A stretch of 64,000 nucleotides of DNA from Chitinophagaceae bacterium (GCA_016722465.1 JADKJC010000001.1:1426001-1490000); one strand, 5' to 3'. Shown: positions 43,725-53,346, counted from the first letter of the stretch. A program made the numbers and translations. The notes: generated from the sequence alone by a model not told the origin.

Positions 43725-44417
43725 TCAATGCTCCATTACTACCAGTTTAAATCCAATCCCATGCAAGGTTTCAATCTTCACCGAATCATCTACTGTAAAT
43801 ATTTTCCGTAGCCTTGAAATAAAAACATCCAGGCTTCTTCCAAAGAAATAATCATCCTGTCCCCAGATGGCAGTTAATATCTGTTCCCTTTTAAGTACGC
43901 TGTTTTTATTATCAATAAAATACTGTAGCAAAGCCGCTTCTTTTTGTGTGAGTTCAATTTTCCTGCTGTTGTGAACCAATATAAAATTGGCCGGATCAAA
44001 TTCAAAAGCTCCAATCTTATAAATTTTCTTTTCTGTAGCATTGCTTTTCTTTGAACGGGCAATAAATATCTCAATTTTTAATACCAGCTCCTCGATACTA
44101 AATGGCTTTACCAGGTAATCATCGGCGCCAATTCGCAGGCCTTTCAGTTTATCTTCTTTTAATGTTTTGGCCGACAAAAAAATAATGGGAATCTCATGAT
44201 CCAGTTTCCTGATGGCTTCTGCAATAGCAAACCCGTCGATACCCGGCAGCATAATATCCAGTACACATACATCATACCTGTTTTTAGTAAATGCTTTCAG
44301 GCACTGCCCGCCATTGGCAAAATGATCCACCTCGTAGTGATGCTGTTTCAAATTGTCCTTAGTGAGAAACGCCAGTGTCTCATCATCCTCTGCGTATAAT
44401 ATTTTGTGTTTTTTCAT
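43725..44417 (-). CDS. OmpR-family response regulator
   Basis: 230 residues: receiver domain with phospho-acceptor D54 (CVLDIMLPG), Thr/Ser and Lys (FLSAKT, DYLVKPF), then a winged-helix output domain (ELTQKEAALLQYFIDNKN ... EQILTAIWGQDDYFFGRSLD). It is 24 bp downstream of its sensor kinase gene on the minus strand. Together they form a classical two-component system. Target genes are not evident; the divergent neighbour encodes a DUF1573 protein. Confidence 0.96.
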   Translation of the reverse strand: MKKHKILYAEDDETLAFLTKDNLKQHHYEVDHFANGGQCLKAFTKNRYDVCVLDIMLPGIDGFAIAEAIRKLDHEIPIIFLSAKTLKEDKLKGLRIGADDYLVKPFSIEELVLKIEIFIARSKKSNATEKKIYKIGAFEFDPANFILVHNSRKIELTQKEAALLQYFIDNKNSVLKREQILTAIWGQDDYFFGRSLDVFISRLRKIFTVDDSVKIETLHGIGFKLVVMEH

Positions 44418-44441
44418 CCTGGTTTTTGCTGCATCTCTGCA

Positions 44442-45695
44442 TTAGCACATCGTTAAAGTTATAACAGTTCCTTCACCCGGAGTGCTCTCGGCATTTAATT
44501 TCCAGTGGTGCAACTCACAGATTTTTTTTACATAATACAGCCCAAGTCCAAATCCATTTACTGCCAGTTTTTTACTTTCCGGAGCCCGGTAGAATTTTTC
44601 AAAAGCGTGTTTCAGGTGCCTGGGTGCAATACCAATACCATTGTCTGTTATTTTCATTTCCGCTGCATTGCCAATACTTTTCAGATCAATTTTAATTGCA
44701 GGCTTATCATCACAATATTTTATAGAATTATCCAAAAAATTATAAATAACATTGTAAAAATGAAAGGCATCCGCCTCAATGGTTGCTTTATCCAGGCTAT
44801 TGCTCACCATTATAACAGCTTCAGGATATTTCAATTGAATGATATCAATCGTTTTGTTCACAGCCTCTGCAATATCAACTGGCTCTTTATTCAACTGCAA
44901 AGGGTTGTTGTCATTCTTTGCCACACTAAGAATTTTTTCCAGGTGGCTGTCAAGTTTTTTACCCTGTTCAATGATGATATTACTGTACTGCTTCAGTTTT
45001 TCATTGCTGCTGATGGCATCATGCCTGGATAAAAAATTAGAAGCGATGAGAATGGATGCCAACGGTGTTTTAAACTCATGCGTCATATTATTGATAAAAT
45101 CCTTTTGCAGGGCGGCATATTTCTGTTGCTGCAAAATGATAAAAATGGCATAGAGATAAATGAACAAGGTTACAATCATTACAATACATAATATGATCCA
45201 GCCTTTAAGTGAATTATAAATAAAGCTTGCTTTTTCAGGAAACCGTACTGCAAAATAATAGACCAGGTTTTGTGCCTTGGGGAAATAAGTACTTGATTTT
45301 GCAGCTTCCTTTTTATCCAATGTTACGTAACTGCCGTAGAGCATGTCCTCTGTTTCACAATCGTAAATAGCATATTCAAAATTGGTGTTGATGCCTTTTG
45401 CCCTGAATTTATTCACGAGCAACAACTCCAGCACTTTTGCATCAAAATCATTCCGCATGTTTACGATGTAATAATCTTTAGAAATTTTTGAAACGGGATT
45501 TACATGCGGTGCAGTATAACCATAATAATTGTTGATCTCGTTGGCAACTTCCAGCAGCGACACCTGTATGTTCTGGCTGAACTTCTTTTCTTCATCATCA
45601 AAAGCCTGCTTCAGCCAGTACACCTGTATAGCTATAATGCCGATAAATGCTGCAATCCCGGCAAGTACAATCACTTTTACTTTGTTCACCTTCAC
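44442..45695 (-). CDS. sensor histidine kinase (HisKA/HATPase)
   Basis: 417 residues with two membrane helices (about 8-27 and 164-187) enclosing a periplasmic sensor domain of about 135 residues. HisKA contains H206 in MTHEFKTPL; HATPase boxes are NFLDNSIKYCDD (N), DNGIGI (G1) and GFGLGLYYVKK (G2). It phosphorylates the OmpR-type regulator encoded 24 bp downstream. The periplasmic ligand is unknown. Upstream 160 bp separate it from the divergent DUF1573 gene. Confidence 0.95.
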   Translation of the reverse strand: MKVNKVKVIVLAGIAAFIGIIAIQVYWLKQAFDDEEKKFSQNIQVSLLEVANEINNYYGYTAPHVNPVSKISKDYYIVNMRNDFDAKVLELLLVNKFRAKGINTNFEYAIYDCETEDMLYGSYVTLDKKEAAKSSTYFPKAQNLVYYFAVRFPEKASFIYNSLKGWIILCIVMIVTLFIYLYAIFIILQQQKYAALQKDFINNMTHEFKTPLASILIASNFLSRHDAISSNEKLKQYSNIIIEQGKKLDSHLEKILSVAKNDNNPLQLNKEPVDIAEAVNKTIDIIQLKYPEAVIMVSNSLDKATIEADAFHFYNVIYNFLDNSIKYCDDKPAIKIDLKSIGNAAEMKITDNGIGIAPRHLKHAFEKFYRAPESKKLAVNGFGLGLYYVKKICELHHWKLNAESTPGEGTVITLTMC

Positions 45696-45855
45696 AGTAC
45701 AATGTTAGTGCAATTTGATTTTTGTTAATGGTTTTTACAAATTGTTTACAATTGTTTGCACAGCAGTTAACAGCCTTTTCGTTGTACAGTCAATAGTTTT
45801 ACCTGTGTCAAAACTGCAGTTAGACAAGATTTATTTTATCACCTAAAACTTTTTT

Positions 45856-46269
45856 ATGAAACAGATCAAAACCATTACTGTTGCAATACTTGCCCTTGCA
45901 TCAGTCTCTTTAATGTCATTTAAAGTATCTTCTCTTTCAAACAAATTTAATATTGCCTGTAATGCCGTTAAGGTAAATTGGGTAAAAGAAAGTCATGATT
46001 TTGGAGAGATCCCCAGGGGAAAGCCTGTATCAATAGAATTTGAATTTACCAATACCGGCGATGAGCACCTGCTGATTGCAGATGTTGCTACCAGTTGTGG
46101 CTGCACCGCTTCTGATTATACCAAAGAACCGATAGCACCCGGCAGGTCATCTAAAGTAAAGGTTAGTTATAATGCTGCTGCCGCCGGAAGTTTTACAAAA
46201 ACCATCACGGTCAACTTCCAGGATGCCAGTCTTAAAAAGACACTGGAAATAAAAGGGACTGTGAGATAA
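45856..46269 (+). CDS. DUF1573 protein, exported
   Basis: 137 residues: an N-terminal hydrophobic segment (about 7-25, signal peptide or anchor) and a single Ig-like DUF1573 domain, WVKESHDFGEIPRGKP ... FTNTGDEHLLIADV ... SCGCTASDYTKEPIAPG. The SCGCT motif is family-typical. These abundant Bacteroidota envelope proteins are uncharacterised. It is divergent from the two-component pair and ends eight bases before a 92 bp palindrome. Confidence 0.92.
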   Translation: MKQIKTITVAILALASVSLMSFKVSSLSNKFNIACNAVKVNWVKESHDFGEIPRGKPVSIEFEFTNTGDEHLLIADVATSCGCTASDYTKEPIAPGRSSKVKVSYNAAAAGSFTKTITVNFQDASLKKTLEIKGTVR

Positions 46270-46276
46270 GGTATAG

Positions 46277-46368
46277 AAACACGGATGATACAGATGTAAA
46301 CAGATTGAACGGATTTGAGCTTTTATTTTATTCCGTTCAATCTGTACCAATCTGTCTTGTCCGTGTTT
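46277..46368. repeat. 92 bp imperfect palindrome of the CACGGAT/ACAGAT repeat family
   Basis: Outer arms AAACACGG (46277-46284) / CCGTGTTT (46361-46368) and inner arms CAGATTGAACGGA (46301-46313) / TCCGTTCAATCTG (46332-46344) are perfect; the stretch between is partly paired. It lies between two convergent genes and could terminate both. The unit CACGGATnAnACAGAT also recurs near 33620 and 43671. Confidence 0.8.
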
Positions 46369-46375
46369 TTTCTAT

Positions 46376-46984
46376 TTAAGTGGTTGGTACATTATCCTTC
46401 CATCCCCATAAGTACCGGCAGGCATAAGTGCGGTAAGGGCTCCACCTGGCAGAATGCCTGAGCATTTTTTCTTTCAGTTCTTTTTTATTGGCAGCTTCTA
46501 TTTTATACAGCTTTATCATGCTTTGCTGAATGCCTAAATCATCAAGGGCCAGAATATCTTCCCTGCCTAATGTAAACATCAGGATCATCTCCACTGTCCA
46601 TTGGCCTACGCCTTTTATTTGTGATAAATACCTGATCAGTTCCTCATCGCTCATTTTATAAAGTGATGCATCGGTGATCTTTTCTTCCAGGAAAAAAATG
46701 CAAACATTTTTTACATAGTTTGTTTTTGCATTACTGAGGCCAATACCACGGAGCGTTTCAAAGGGCATATCAATTACAAGCTGTGGAGCAGGCTTTTGTT
46801 TTGGAAAGAGTTGCAGAAATCTTTTATAAATAACATCTGCCACCCTGGTGCTGAGCTGCTGGCTCATGATAGAGGCACAAAGGTGCAACCACACCTGCTT
46901 TCTTTTTTTCAGGGTGAAGGGTTCCTGTAATTCAATGATTTTTTTTAGTTTTTTGTCATTGCTCAGGTGGGCTATATGCTGCAT
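46376..46984 (-). CDS. DNA-3-methyladenine glycosylase (AlkA/HhH-GPD family)
   Basis: 202 residues of the HhH-GPD superfamily: the helix-hairpin-helix IKGVGQWTVEMILMF and the catalytic Asp in LALDDLGIQ are visible, plus the N-terminal SIMSQQLSTRVADVIYKRF. There is no iron-sulfur Cys motif. It excises alkylated bases such as 3-methyladenine in base-excision repair. ATG at 46984. It is convergent with the DUF1573 gene. Confidence 0.93.
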   Translation of the reverse strand: MQHIAHLSNDKKLKKIIELQEPFTLKKRKQVWLHLCASIMSQQLSTRVADVIYKRFLQLFPKQKPAPQLVIDMPFETLRGIGLSNAKTNYVKNVCIFFLEEKITDASLYKMSDEELIRYLSQIKGVGQWTVEMILMFTLGREDILALDDLGIQQSMIKLYKIEAANKKELKEKMLRHSARWSPYRTYACRYLWGWKDNVPTT

Positions 46985-47034
46985 AAAACAATACTTTTAA
47001 TATCAAAAACTGAAAGTAATAAATTTCATGCGAT

Positions 47035-47796
47035 CTATGCACCCGCCCATACTTTAAAATCACTCACCCTTTCCCTGCTAATGATGATCTCCTCGTCAGC
47101 TTTAATTGATTTGAGTGTGAGTTTTAAACGGTTGTTAAAATAAGGTTTCACCTGTTCAATAGCGTTGGAATGAACGATCATTTTACGGTTGATGCGGAAA
47201 AAATCATGAGGGTCCAGCAGGGGTTCCAGCTTTTCAAGTGTAAAGTTGATGATGAAACGGTTTCCCTCTCTATCAACCAGGTATACAATCTTATTATCAG
47301 CAAAAAAATAAGCCACTTCCTGTGCCTGCAAAAAAAAGGATCGCTGACCAACTTTTGCCAAAAAACGGTTCTTATAGCGGGTATTAAAGTTTTCCCTTAC
47401 CTGGTCGTTGAGCAGTGCGTAATTATTGGACAATACGCCCGATGAAAGTGTTTTGTATTTGTTGATGGCAGCCGCCAGCGCTTCGGCAGTTACAGGCTTT
47501 AAGATATAATCGATACTAAAGAGGCGGAAAGCATCCAGTGCATAATTATCAAAAGCAGTAGTAAAAATCACCGGCTTTTGAAGATTCACTTTTTTAAAAA
47601 TCTCAAAACTATGACCATCGCTTAAATGAATATCTACAAACAGCAAATCAGGGTGAGGCTTAGTTTGCAGCCATTGTACAGCTTCCTCAATACTTTCCAG
47701 GCAGGTAATAATATTCAGTGAAGTATCATATTTTTTAATGAGCGTTTGCAGCCTTTCAGCCGCAAGTATTTCATCCTCAATTATTACAATGTCCAT
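47035..47796 (-). CDS. LytTR-family response regulator
   Basis: 253 residues. Receiver with D55 (LLFVDIHLSD), Thr (FTTAFDN) and Lys (YILKPVT); LytTR domain about 148-250 (RFLAKVGQRSFFLQAQEVAY, FFRINRKMIVHS). It starts eight bases after the kinase gene stop, so the pair is co-translated. No obvious target is next to it; the fasciclin gene upstream is on the same strand. Confidence 0.95.
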   Translation of the reverse strand: MDIVIIEDEILAAERLQTLIKKYDTSLNIITCLESIEEAVQWLQTKPHPDLLFVDIHLSDGHSFEIFKKVNLQKPVIFTTAFDNYALDAFRLFSIDYILKPVTAEALAAAINKYKTLSSGVLSNNYALLNDQVRENFNTRYKNRFLAKVGQRSFFLQAQEVAYFFADNKIVYLVDREGNRFIINFTLEKLEPLLDPHDFFRINRKMIVHSNAIEQVKPYFNNRLKLTLKSIKADEEIIISRERVSDFKVWAGA

Positions 47797-47804
47797 AGTT
47801 TAAA

Positions 47805-48833
47805 CTAATTAACATTCAGTAAAGGAAGGGCAACGGTAAAATTATTTTCATCTTCATTGATGATCACTTCTTTATTACTCACCAGCCGGTAACGCTTAAT
47901 GATATTCTGCAATCCTATGCCGGTGGAATTTTCCACCGTTTGTTTTGCCTGCAGATTATTGGTTACCACTATTGTGTTGTTCCCATTACTGTGTACATCT
48001 ATCAGTAAAGGCTTGTTCCTGCTTACCACATTGTGTTTAATGGCATTTTCTATCAGCATTTGCAGGCTGGCCGGAATGATGTATTGATCTTTATAACTTT
48101 CGGCAATGTTTACTTTTATTACCAGGCCTTCTGCAAATCTTTTTTCCAATAGAAAAATGTATGGTTTAATAAAGTCGAGTTCTGTTTTTAATTCTACCAG
48201 TTCCTTATCATGGTTACTTAATATGTAGCGGTATACCTTAGAGAACTCTTCAATAAAACGATTGGCCTCATTATTATCTTTCATGATCAATGCAGAAAGT
48301 ACATTGAGGTTATTAAAAAGAAAATGAGGATTGATCTGGCTTTTGATCAACTGCAGTTCTGCCTGTGCGGTGATACTCTTCAGCTGCTCTGCTTCCAGGC
48401 TGGTGGTTTTGTATTCTTTAAAATAAAAGATGATCGCATTAATAAGATGGTACAGCAGGTTTACGAGCCAGCAATAAGTAATGTTGAGTTTTAGGGGAAT
48501 AAAATTCTCTTGCAATGAATAAGGATGTACCAGCATTCCCATCACCAATACAATAGCGATGGTGAGTGTTGTAGCAAGTATACTGCCTGAGATGAATAAT
48601 AATACTTTGTAACGTATCTTATTTATTTCGGGTGGTGCCAGTTTTCTTACAAAAGGTTCTGTAAGCCGGTTAATTTCCAATATCAAAAAAGTAATAGCCA
48701 GGATGGTGGCAAAAGCATAGTACCATTCAATACGGATATTGAAATAATAATAGATATTGCAGAACTCTGTATTGATATAAGTATATACAGACAGCAGGAG
48801 TGCAAACCAGTATCTGTAGCGATGGGTAAACAT
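47805..48833 (-). CDS. LytS-type sensor histidine kinase
   Basis: 342 residues: four to five N-terminal membrane helices (about 10-150), a short coiled segment and the His_kinase motif LIKSQINPHFLFNNLNVLSAL, followed by the ATPase N box ENAIKHNV and a divergent GIGLQNI box. Phospho-donor for the LytTR regulator at 47035. There is no large extracellular sensor domain, so it may sense through the membrane. Confidence 0.95.
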   Translation of the reverse strand: MFTHRYRYWFALLLSVYTYINTEFCNIYYYFNIRIEWYYAFATILAITFLILEINRLTEPFVRKLAPPEINKIRYKVLLFISGSILATTLTIAIVLVMGMLVHPYSLQENFIPLKLNITYCWLVNLLYHLINAIIFYFKEYKTTSLEAEQLKSITAQAELQLIKSQINPHFLFNNLNVLSALIMKDNNEANRFIEEFSKVYRYILSNHDKELVELKTELDFIKPYIFLLEKRFAEGLVIKVNIAESYKDQYIIPASLQMLIENAIKHNVVSRNKPLLIDVHSNGNNTIVVTNNLQAKQTVENSTGIGLQNIIKRYRLVSNKEVIINEDENNFTVALPLLNVN

Positions 48834-48933
48834 TTTCTGGCAGTTTTTAAAAAAGCATCAACGGATTCACAAAGATTTTGTTCACCGTTGATGCTGTATA
48901 TATTGATATGGCTTTTCATTATGGATACTGCAT

Positions 48934-49917
48934 TTATGGCAATAGAACTTTGTTGATTACATGTATTACGCCGTTGGTTGCTATTACATCTGTAGCAGTA
49001 ATGCCAGCCGCAACGGTGTTACTTGTACCTTTTACGGTGGCGCCAGATGCAGGCAATGCAATGGTTACATTGCTTCCCTGTGCAGTTGCTACCGTGCCGG
49101 CTGCAAGGTTGCTGGAGAAAACCCTTGCAGGAACCACATGGTATAAAATGATATTCCTTAATGTTGCAGGGTCTGCTGCATTGATTGCTGCGGTGGTGGC
49201 AAAACCAGCATCAATAAATGCCTGGTTAGTTGGGGCAAATACCGTAAGCGGGCCTGCACCGGATAATGCACCCGTTACTGCTCCTGTGGGGGTTGCGGCA
49301 TCGGCACGTAATACTGCTGCAACCAATAAGCTAAACCCGGCAGGTGACGTATCTCCACCCAGTGTTACAGCAGTTTGTAATAAGTTACCAGCCGGAGGCA
49401 ACAGTACTTTTCCTATCGCATGTATTACGCCATTGGAAGCAGCAACATCTGCAATCTGCACTTTTACGCCATTGATGTAAACACCCGAAGCGTTACCGGT
49501 GGCATACAATTTAGCACCATTGAGTGTTGTCTTTTCAATATTAGCAGAAGTTACGGCACTGGCGGGAATTTTTTCGGCCAATACATGATACTGCAATACC
49601 GCTTTTAGTTTTGCAATATCTGCAGCGTTGGTTAAAGCATCTATGGAGGCTGATGTGTAACCCAATGCCCTGAAAGCATTGTTGAGCGGCGCAAATACGG
49701 TTAGGTTTTGGGTAGTGGACAAAGCATCGGTAAGCCCCGTTTTAATTACTGCTGATACAAGAATTGAAAAATTGGTATCAGCCTGTGCCTTCTGTACAAT
49801 GTTTGGAGTTGGTGTTGGAGCCGGGTCGTCTTTTTTGCAGGATACGGTTGTTGCTGAAATGATTGTTCCCAATGCTAAAAACAGGAACAGGTTTTTGAAA
49901 TTGAGTCTGGATGTCAT
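48934..49917 (-). CDS. fasciclin (FAS1) domain lipoprotein
   Basis: 327 residues. Signal peptide with lipobox TVSC and following KKDDP, so a surface-exposed lipoprotein is likely. Two FAS1 domains, about 40-180 and 185-327, each with TVFAPxNxAF, YHVL/YHVV and a C-terminal ATDVIATNGVIHVINKVLLP-like block. FAS1 domains mediate adhesion to proteins or polysaccharides. It appears monocistronic; the kinase gene begins 100 bp downstream. Confidence 0.95.
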   Translation of the reverse strand: MTSRLNFKNLFLFLALGTIISATTVSCKKDDPAPTPTPNIVQKAQADTNFSILVSAVIKTGLTDALSTTQNLTVFAPLNNAFRALGYTSASIDALTNAADIAKLKAVLQYHVLAEKIPASAVTSANIEKTTLNGAKLYATGNASGVYINGVKVQIADVAASNGVIHAIGKVLLPPAGNLLQTAVTLGGDTSPAGFSLLVAAVLRADAATPTGAVTGALSGAGPLTVFAPTNQAFIDAGFATTAAINAADPATLRNIILYHVVPARVFSSNLAAGTVATAQGSNVTIALPASGATVKGTSNTVAAGITATDVIATNGVIHVINKVLLP

Positions 49918-50232
49918 GTCGTTATTTTTTTTGAGTGAACAGATACTTTATAAACAACATTAAAAAGGCTATTTCAACCATTGCAGGAGTGAGCTGTATA
50001 AAAAAAGGAGCCGGTTGTAGTTTTTAATCTCCCTGCTGTTTGCATATTTGCCGCTCTGAATCCTCACTATCGCTTTCAACCCCTCCATTCAACAAGCTAT
50101 TTTGCCGCAGGTAATAACTTAAAAATATTTTCATCCTGGCTTTTTTAGCTAAAAATCAATACCACAAAGGATTTCATCGTAAAACAGGTTCTATCTCACA
50201 ACCAGCTACTAAAAAATAAATGGTATTATGTG
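49918..50232. other. divergent intergenic region without gene
   Basis: About 315 bp between the fasciclin gene (minus) and the PadR operon promoter (plus). I see no reading frame, tRNA or clear hairpin in it. The minus-strand promoter for the fasciclin gene must lie here but I cannot pick it. Confidence 0.5.
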
Positions 50233-50262
50233 TTGCATAGTACCAAACAAAGTATATCTTTG
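50233..50262 (+). promoter_or_regulatory. promoter of the small protein-PadR-PspC operon
   Basis: TTG (50233-50235), 19 bp spacer, TATCTTTG (50255-50262): full match to the Bacteroidota -33/-7 consensus with the preferred spacing. The first gene starts at 50308, giving a leader of about 40 nt. This is the clearest promoter in the window. Confidence 0.65.
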
Positions 50263-50307
50263 TGTTATCAAAGTAATTAATAACAAGAAAATTTAAAAAG
50301 AATAGTC

Positions 50308-50490
50308 ATGAAAGCATCATCAAACAAATTTGCACAATTAGAGCCATTAACCTTAGAAGGGTTGACCAGGGAAGTAAAGGAAACTTTGGCTACAACCAAC
50401 CTCCTGGGCCAACACAAAATCTTTTCTTCTGCTGATTTATGGAATATTCAACGCCAGGCAAAAGAGAGAGTTCAAAGACGATTTATTTAA
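50308..50490 (+). CDS. small conserved protein with C-terminal DLWNIQRQ-RRF motif
   Basis: 60 residues, soluble, first gene after a strong promoter. The C-terminus ADLWNIQRQAKERVQRRFI is of a kind I associate with short Bacteroidota proteins; function unknown. The N-terminal half is variable Ser/Leu-rich. ATG at 50308 is preceded by an A-rich stretch as in genuine starts of this genome. It lies 67 bp upstream of padR. Confidence 0.7.
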   Translation: MKASSNKFAQLEPLTLEGLTREVKETLATTNLLGQHKIFSSADLWNIQRQAKERVQRRFI

Positions 50491-50557
50491 TAAGCCCATT
50501 AGCCTTTAGGGGATAAAGGCAAAAAGTATAGCCATGAAATTTTTAAAACATTAAGCC

Positions 50558-50947
50558 ATGAATATTGAAAATACAGCCAGCCAGATGCGAAAGGGAGTGC
50601 TGGAGTTTTGTATCCTTTCGGTGATAAAACAAGGCGAGGCTTATCCATCTGACATTATTGACAAGATGAAAGCCGCAAACCTCAACATTTTTGAAGGTAC
50701 ACTCTACCCACTGCTTACCAGGCTTAAAAATGCAGAGTTCCTTACATACCGCTGGATTGAGAGTAACAGTGGGCCTCCCCGCAAGTATTTCTCACTTACA
50801 GAAAAAGGAGCTGACTTTTACAGGGAACTGGAAAGCACCTGGAACGAACTGGCAAATGCAGTGCATGCCCTTTCGGAAGCAGAGCAACAACATTCAAATA
50901 ACAACCCTGACACCATGCAGGACGCCAACTTCAACTCCCCACAATAA
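50558..50947 (+). CDS. PadR-family transcriptional regulator
   Basis: 129 residues. Winged-helix domain with MRKGVLEFCILSVIKQGEAY, EGTLYPLLTRLKNAEFL and SGPPRKYFSLTEKG typical of PadR; the C-terminal dimerisation helix ends near AEQQHSNNN. PadR proteins repress promoters and often control the gene next to them. Here the downstream gene is a large PspC-domain protein, 64 bp away. Autoregulation through the 50233 promoter is likely but unproven. Confidence 0.95.
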   Translation: MNIENTASQMRKGVLEFCILSVIKQGEAYPSDIIDKMKAANLNIFEGTLYPLLTRLKNAEFLTYRWIESNSGPPRKYFSLTEKGADFYRELESTWNELANAVHALSEAEQQHSNNNPDTMQDANFNSPQ

Positions 50948-51011
50948 TTAAAGTATAGCCATGATTTTGTAGTGGGTAACCAACTAACGAAACACTCTAA
51001 CACAATTAGCC

Positions 51012-53210
51012 ATGAAACAAGTAATAAATATCAACTTCCACGGACAAGTAGTTCCAATAGAAGTGTCTGCTTTTGATTTACTTAAAAGTTATACCGATTC
51101 ATTAGCAAGATTCTTTGCAAACGAAGAAGGTAAGGAAGAGATCATCAATGATATTGAAAGCCGCATCGGTGAACTATTCCAGGAAAAACTAAAGAAAGGC
51201 GCCACCTGTATTACCGATGATGATGTAAATGCCATTATAAAAAGTATGGGCCGCCCTGAAGAATTTGACGGCGAAGAAGAAAAAGTAGTTGCTGCTTTGG
51301 GCAGCAGCCAAAACAGTTCTTCTGCAGGCAGCCAAAACAGCAATTTTGCAACTGGCCGCCGTTTATACAGGGATGAAAACCACAAAGTACTGGGTGGTGT
51401 TTGTAGCGGCCTCGCCAACTACTTTGGTACAGATTCTATAATTATCAGGATTATTTTTATCATTCTTGCTTTTGCCGGCGCAGGTGTCCTGGCCTACATC
51501 ATTTTGTGGATAGCTGTTCCAAGCACTGCCAGTACTGAGGTGGGCGGTGTTCTTAAAAAATTATACCGTGACCCGGATGATAAGATCATCGCAGGGGTAT
51601 GTAGTGGTATCGGTAATTATTTTGGAGTGAGTGCCTGGGTACCAAGAATATTATTTCTCCTTCCATTCCTTTCCATAGTTTTCAGGATCGGCGACTGGGG
51701 ATTTACAGGACCAGCTGATTTTTTTAATTTCTCTTTTAGTCCAGGCTCTTTAATAGTATACATCATCTTGTGGCTGGTATTTCCTGAGGCAAATACCACG
51801 GCCGAAAAACTGGAAATGAAAGGTGAAAAAGTAGATATGAACTCTATTAAAAACTCCGTGGTGGAAGAAATGAAAGGCGTTGGAAAAAGAGCAGAAAGAT
51901 TTGGGGAGGAAGCAAAAACATTTGCAGCTGAAAAAGGGCAGCAAATGGGAGCTGAACTAAAAACAGCCGCTAAACGTGGAGGAAGATCGTTGGGTGATAT
52001 CATTGTAATGTTTGTAAAGGTCATCGCATACATCATTATTGGAGTTGTAGGAGTTGTGTTGGTGGGTTTACTGTTCTTCTTTGCCATCATGTCAATTGGT
52101 ATATTCCCTTATAAAGCATATTTATTAACTGATGGCTGGCAAAATGCACTGGCCTGGGGAACGCTGATTTTCTTTATTGCAGTACCGGTAATAGGTGTGA
52201 TTGCGTGGATCATCCGCCGCCTTGCAAAAATTAAAACCAACAGGAACCTGCTCAGGGGCACATTTATAGGGCTGTGGATCGTTGGCTGGGTTTGTTTTGT
52301 TTGCCTTGCGGCTTCTGTTACAAAAGATTTTAAATCGATCAATAATATTTCAGAACAGGAGATCATGCTTTCTAATCCTGGGGTCAACAAAATGGAGGTT
52401 ACCACCAACTCCCTGGAGAAAAAATTATACCGCTACAACTCTTTCAGGATAGAACCTTTTGAAGGTATTGATGAAGACAGTGCCTATATCAAGAACATCG
52501 AAGTTAAAATTGTAAAAGCAGCTGGTGATAGTTTTAAAGTTACCATGACAAAATTGGCCAATGGCCGCAGCAGGCGCTTTGCCGATACGCTTGCCAATAT
52601 GATCAAGTTTGATGTGGTGCAGAAAGATTCATTATTGGTATTGGACAAAGGCATTGCCATCAACACTACGGATAAATTCAGGAACCAGCGGGTGGTAATT
52701 ACAGTGTATGTACCTGTAGGCAAACAGATAAAAGTAAACAGGAATATTGGCTGGGGCAGCCACATTCGTTTTGGCGGCCCATGGAATGAAAATGATTTTG
52801 ATATCGATATCGATGATGAAGAAAACGGCTGGGATGAAGGTGTGGATTACATCATGAAAGCAGATGGGCTGTATACACTGGATGGAACACCGGCAGACGA
52901 ATGGAAACACCAGAATGATAAAAAAATAAAGGTGAATGAGGACGGCATTGAAATCAATGATGGTAATAAAAAAATAAAAGTAGATGGCAACGGCGTAAAA
53001 GTGGAAAGCAGCAGCGATAACTACCGGTACGATAGCAAGAGCATTGAGAAAACAGATTCATTGCAGCAAAAACTGGACATGGAAAAGAAACGTAAAGCCG
53101 ACTCATTGAGAAAAGAACTGGAAAAAATAGAAGGTAAAAAAGAAATTGCCTATGAAACTGCAACCGGTACTGCAAGCAGCTACCAGATGCCCTTATTCAT
53201 ACACCTGTAA
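51012..53210 (+). CDS. PspC-domain envelope stress protein
   Basis: 732 residues. An N-terminal domain similar to the HAAS/PspC-associated region (residues 1-95) is followed by two PspC domains (RDENHKVLGGVCSGLANYFG; RDPDDKIIAGVCSGIGNYFG), further membrane helices around 335-440, and a large C-terminal domain with an Asp/Glu-rich stretch (NENDFDIDIDDEENGWDEG) and a Lys/Glu helix at the end. PspC senses membrane stress. It is the effector gene of the PadR operon. Confidence 0.92.
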   Translation: MKQVININFHGQVVPIEVSAFDLLKSYTDSLARFFANEEGKEEIINDIESRIGELFQEKLKKGATCITDDDVNAIIKSMGRPEEFDGEEEKVVAALGSSQNSSSAGSQNSNFATGRRLYRDENHKVLGGVCSGLANYFGTDSIIIRIIFIILAFAGAGVLAYIILWIAVPSTASTEVGGVLKKLYRDPDDKIIAGVCSGIGNYFGVSAWVPRILFLLPFLSIVFRIGDWGFTGPADFFNFSFSPGSLIVYIILWLVFPEANTTAEKLEMKGEKVDMNSIKNSVVEEMKGVGKRAERFGEEAKTFAAEKGQQMGAELKTAAKRGGRSLGDIIVMFVKVIAYIIIGVVGVVLVGLLFFFAIMSIGIFPYKAYLLTDGWQNALAWGTLIFFIAVPVIGVIAWIIRRLAKIKTNRNLLRGTFIGLWIVGWVCFVCLAASVTKDFKSINNISEQEIMLSNPGVNKMEVTTNSLEKKLYRYNSFRIEPFEGIDEDSAYIKNIEVKIVKAAGDSFKVTMTKLANGRSRRFADTLANMIKFDVVQKDSLLVLDKGIAINTTDKFRNQRVVITVYVPVGKQIKVNRNIGWGSHIRFGGPWNENDFDIDIDDEENGWDEGVDYIMKADGLYTLDGTPADEWKHQNDKKIKVNEDGIEINDGNKKIKVDGNGVKVESSSDNYRYDSKSIEKTDSLQQKLDMEKKRKADSLRKELEKIEGKKEIAYETATGTASSYQMPLFIHL

Positions 53211-53346
53211 ATGTGCAGTAAATAGTTTCAATAGTTGAGTTGAAGTGAAACAAGAGAAGCCCCGATCGAAAGAGAGGGGTTTCTTGATTTTACCCCTGCC
53301 GATTACGCAACTGGCGGAACCGGCAGCGATATTTTATCTTTATAGC

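Noticed and set aside
51617..52090. 157-codon antisense frame within the PspC gene
   Set aside because: Shadow of membrane-helix and Lys/Glu-rich codons; the plus-strand gene has clear domains over the same bases.
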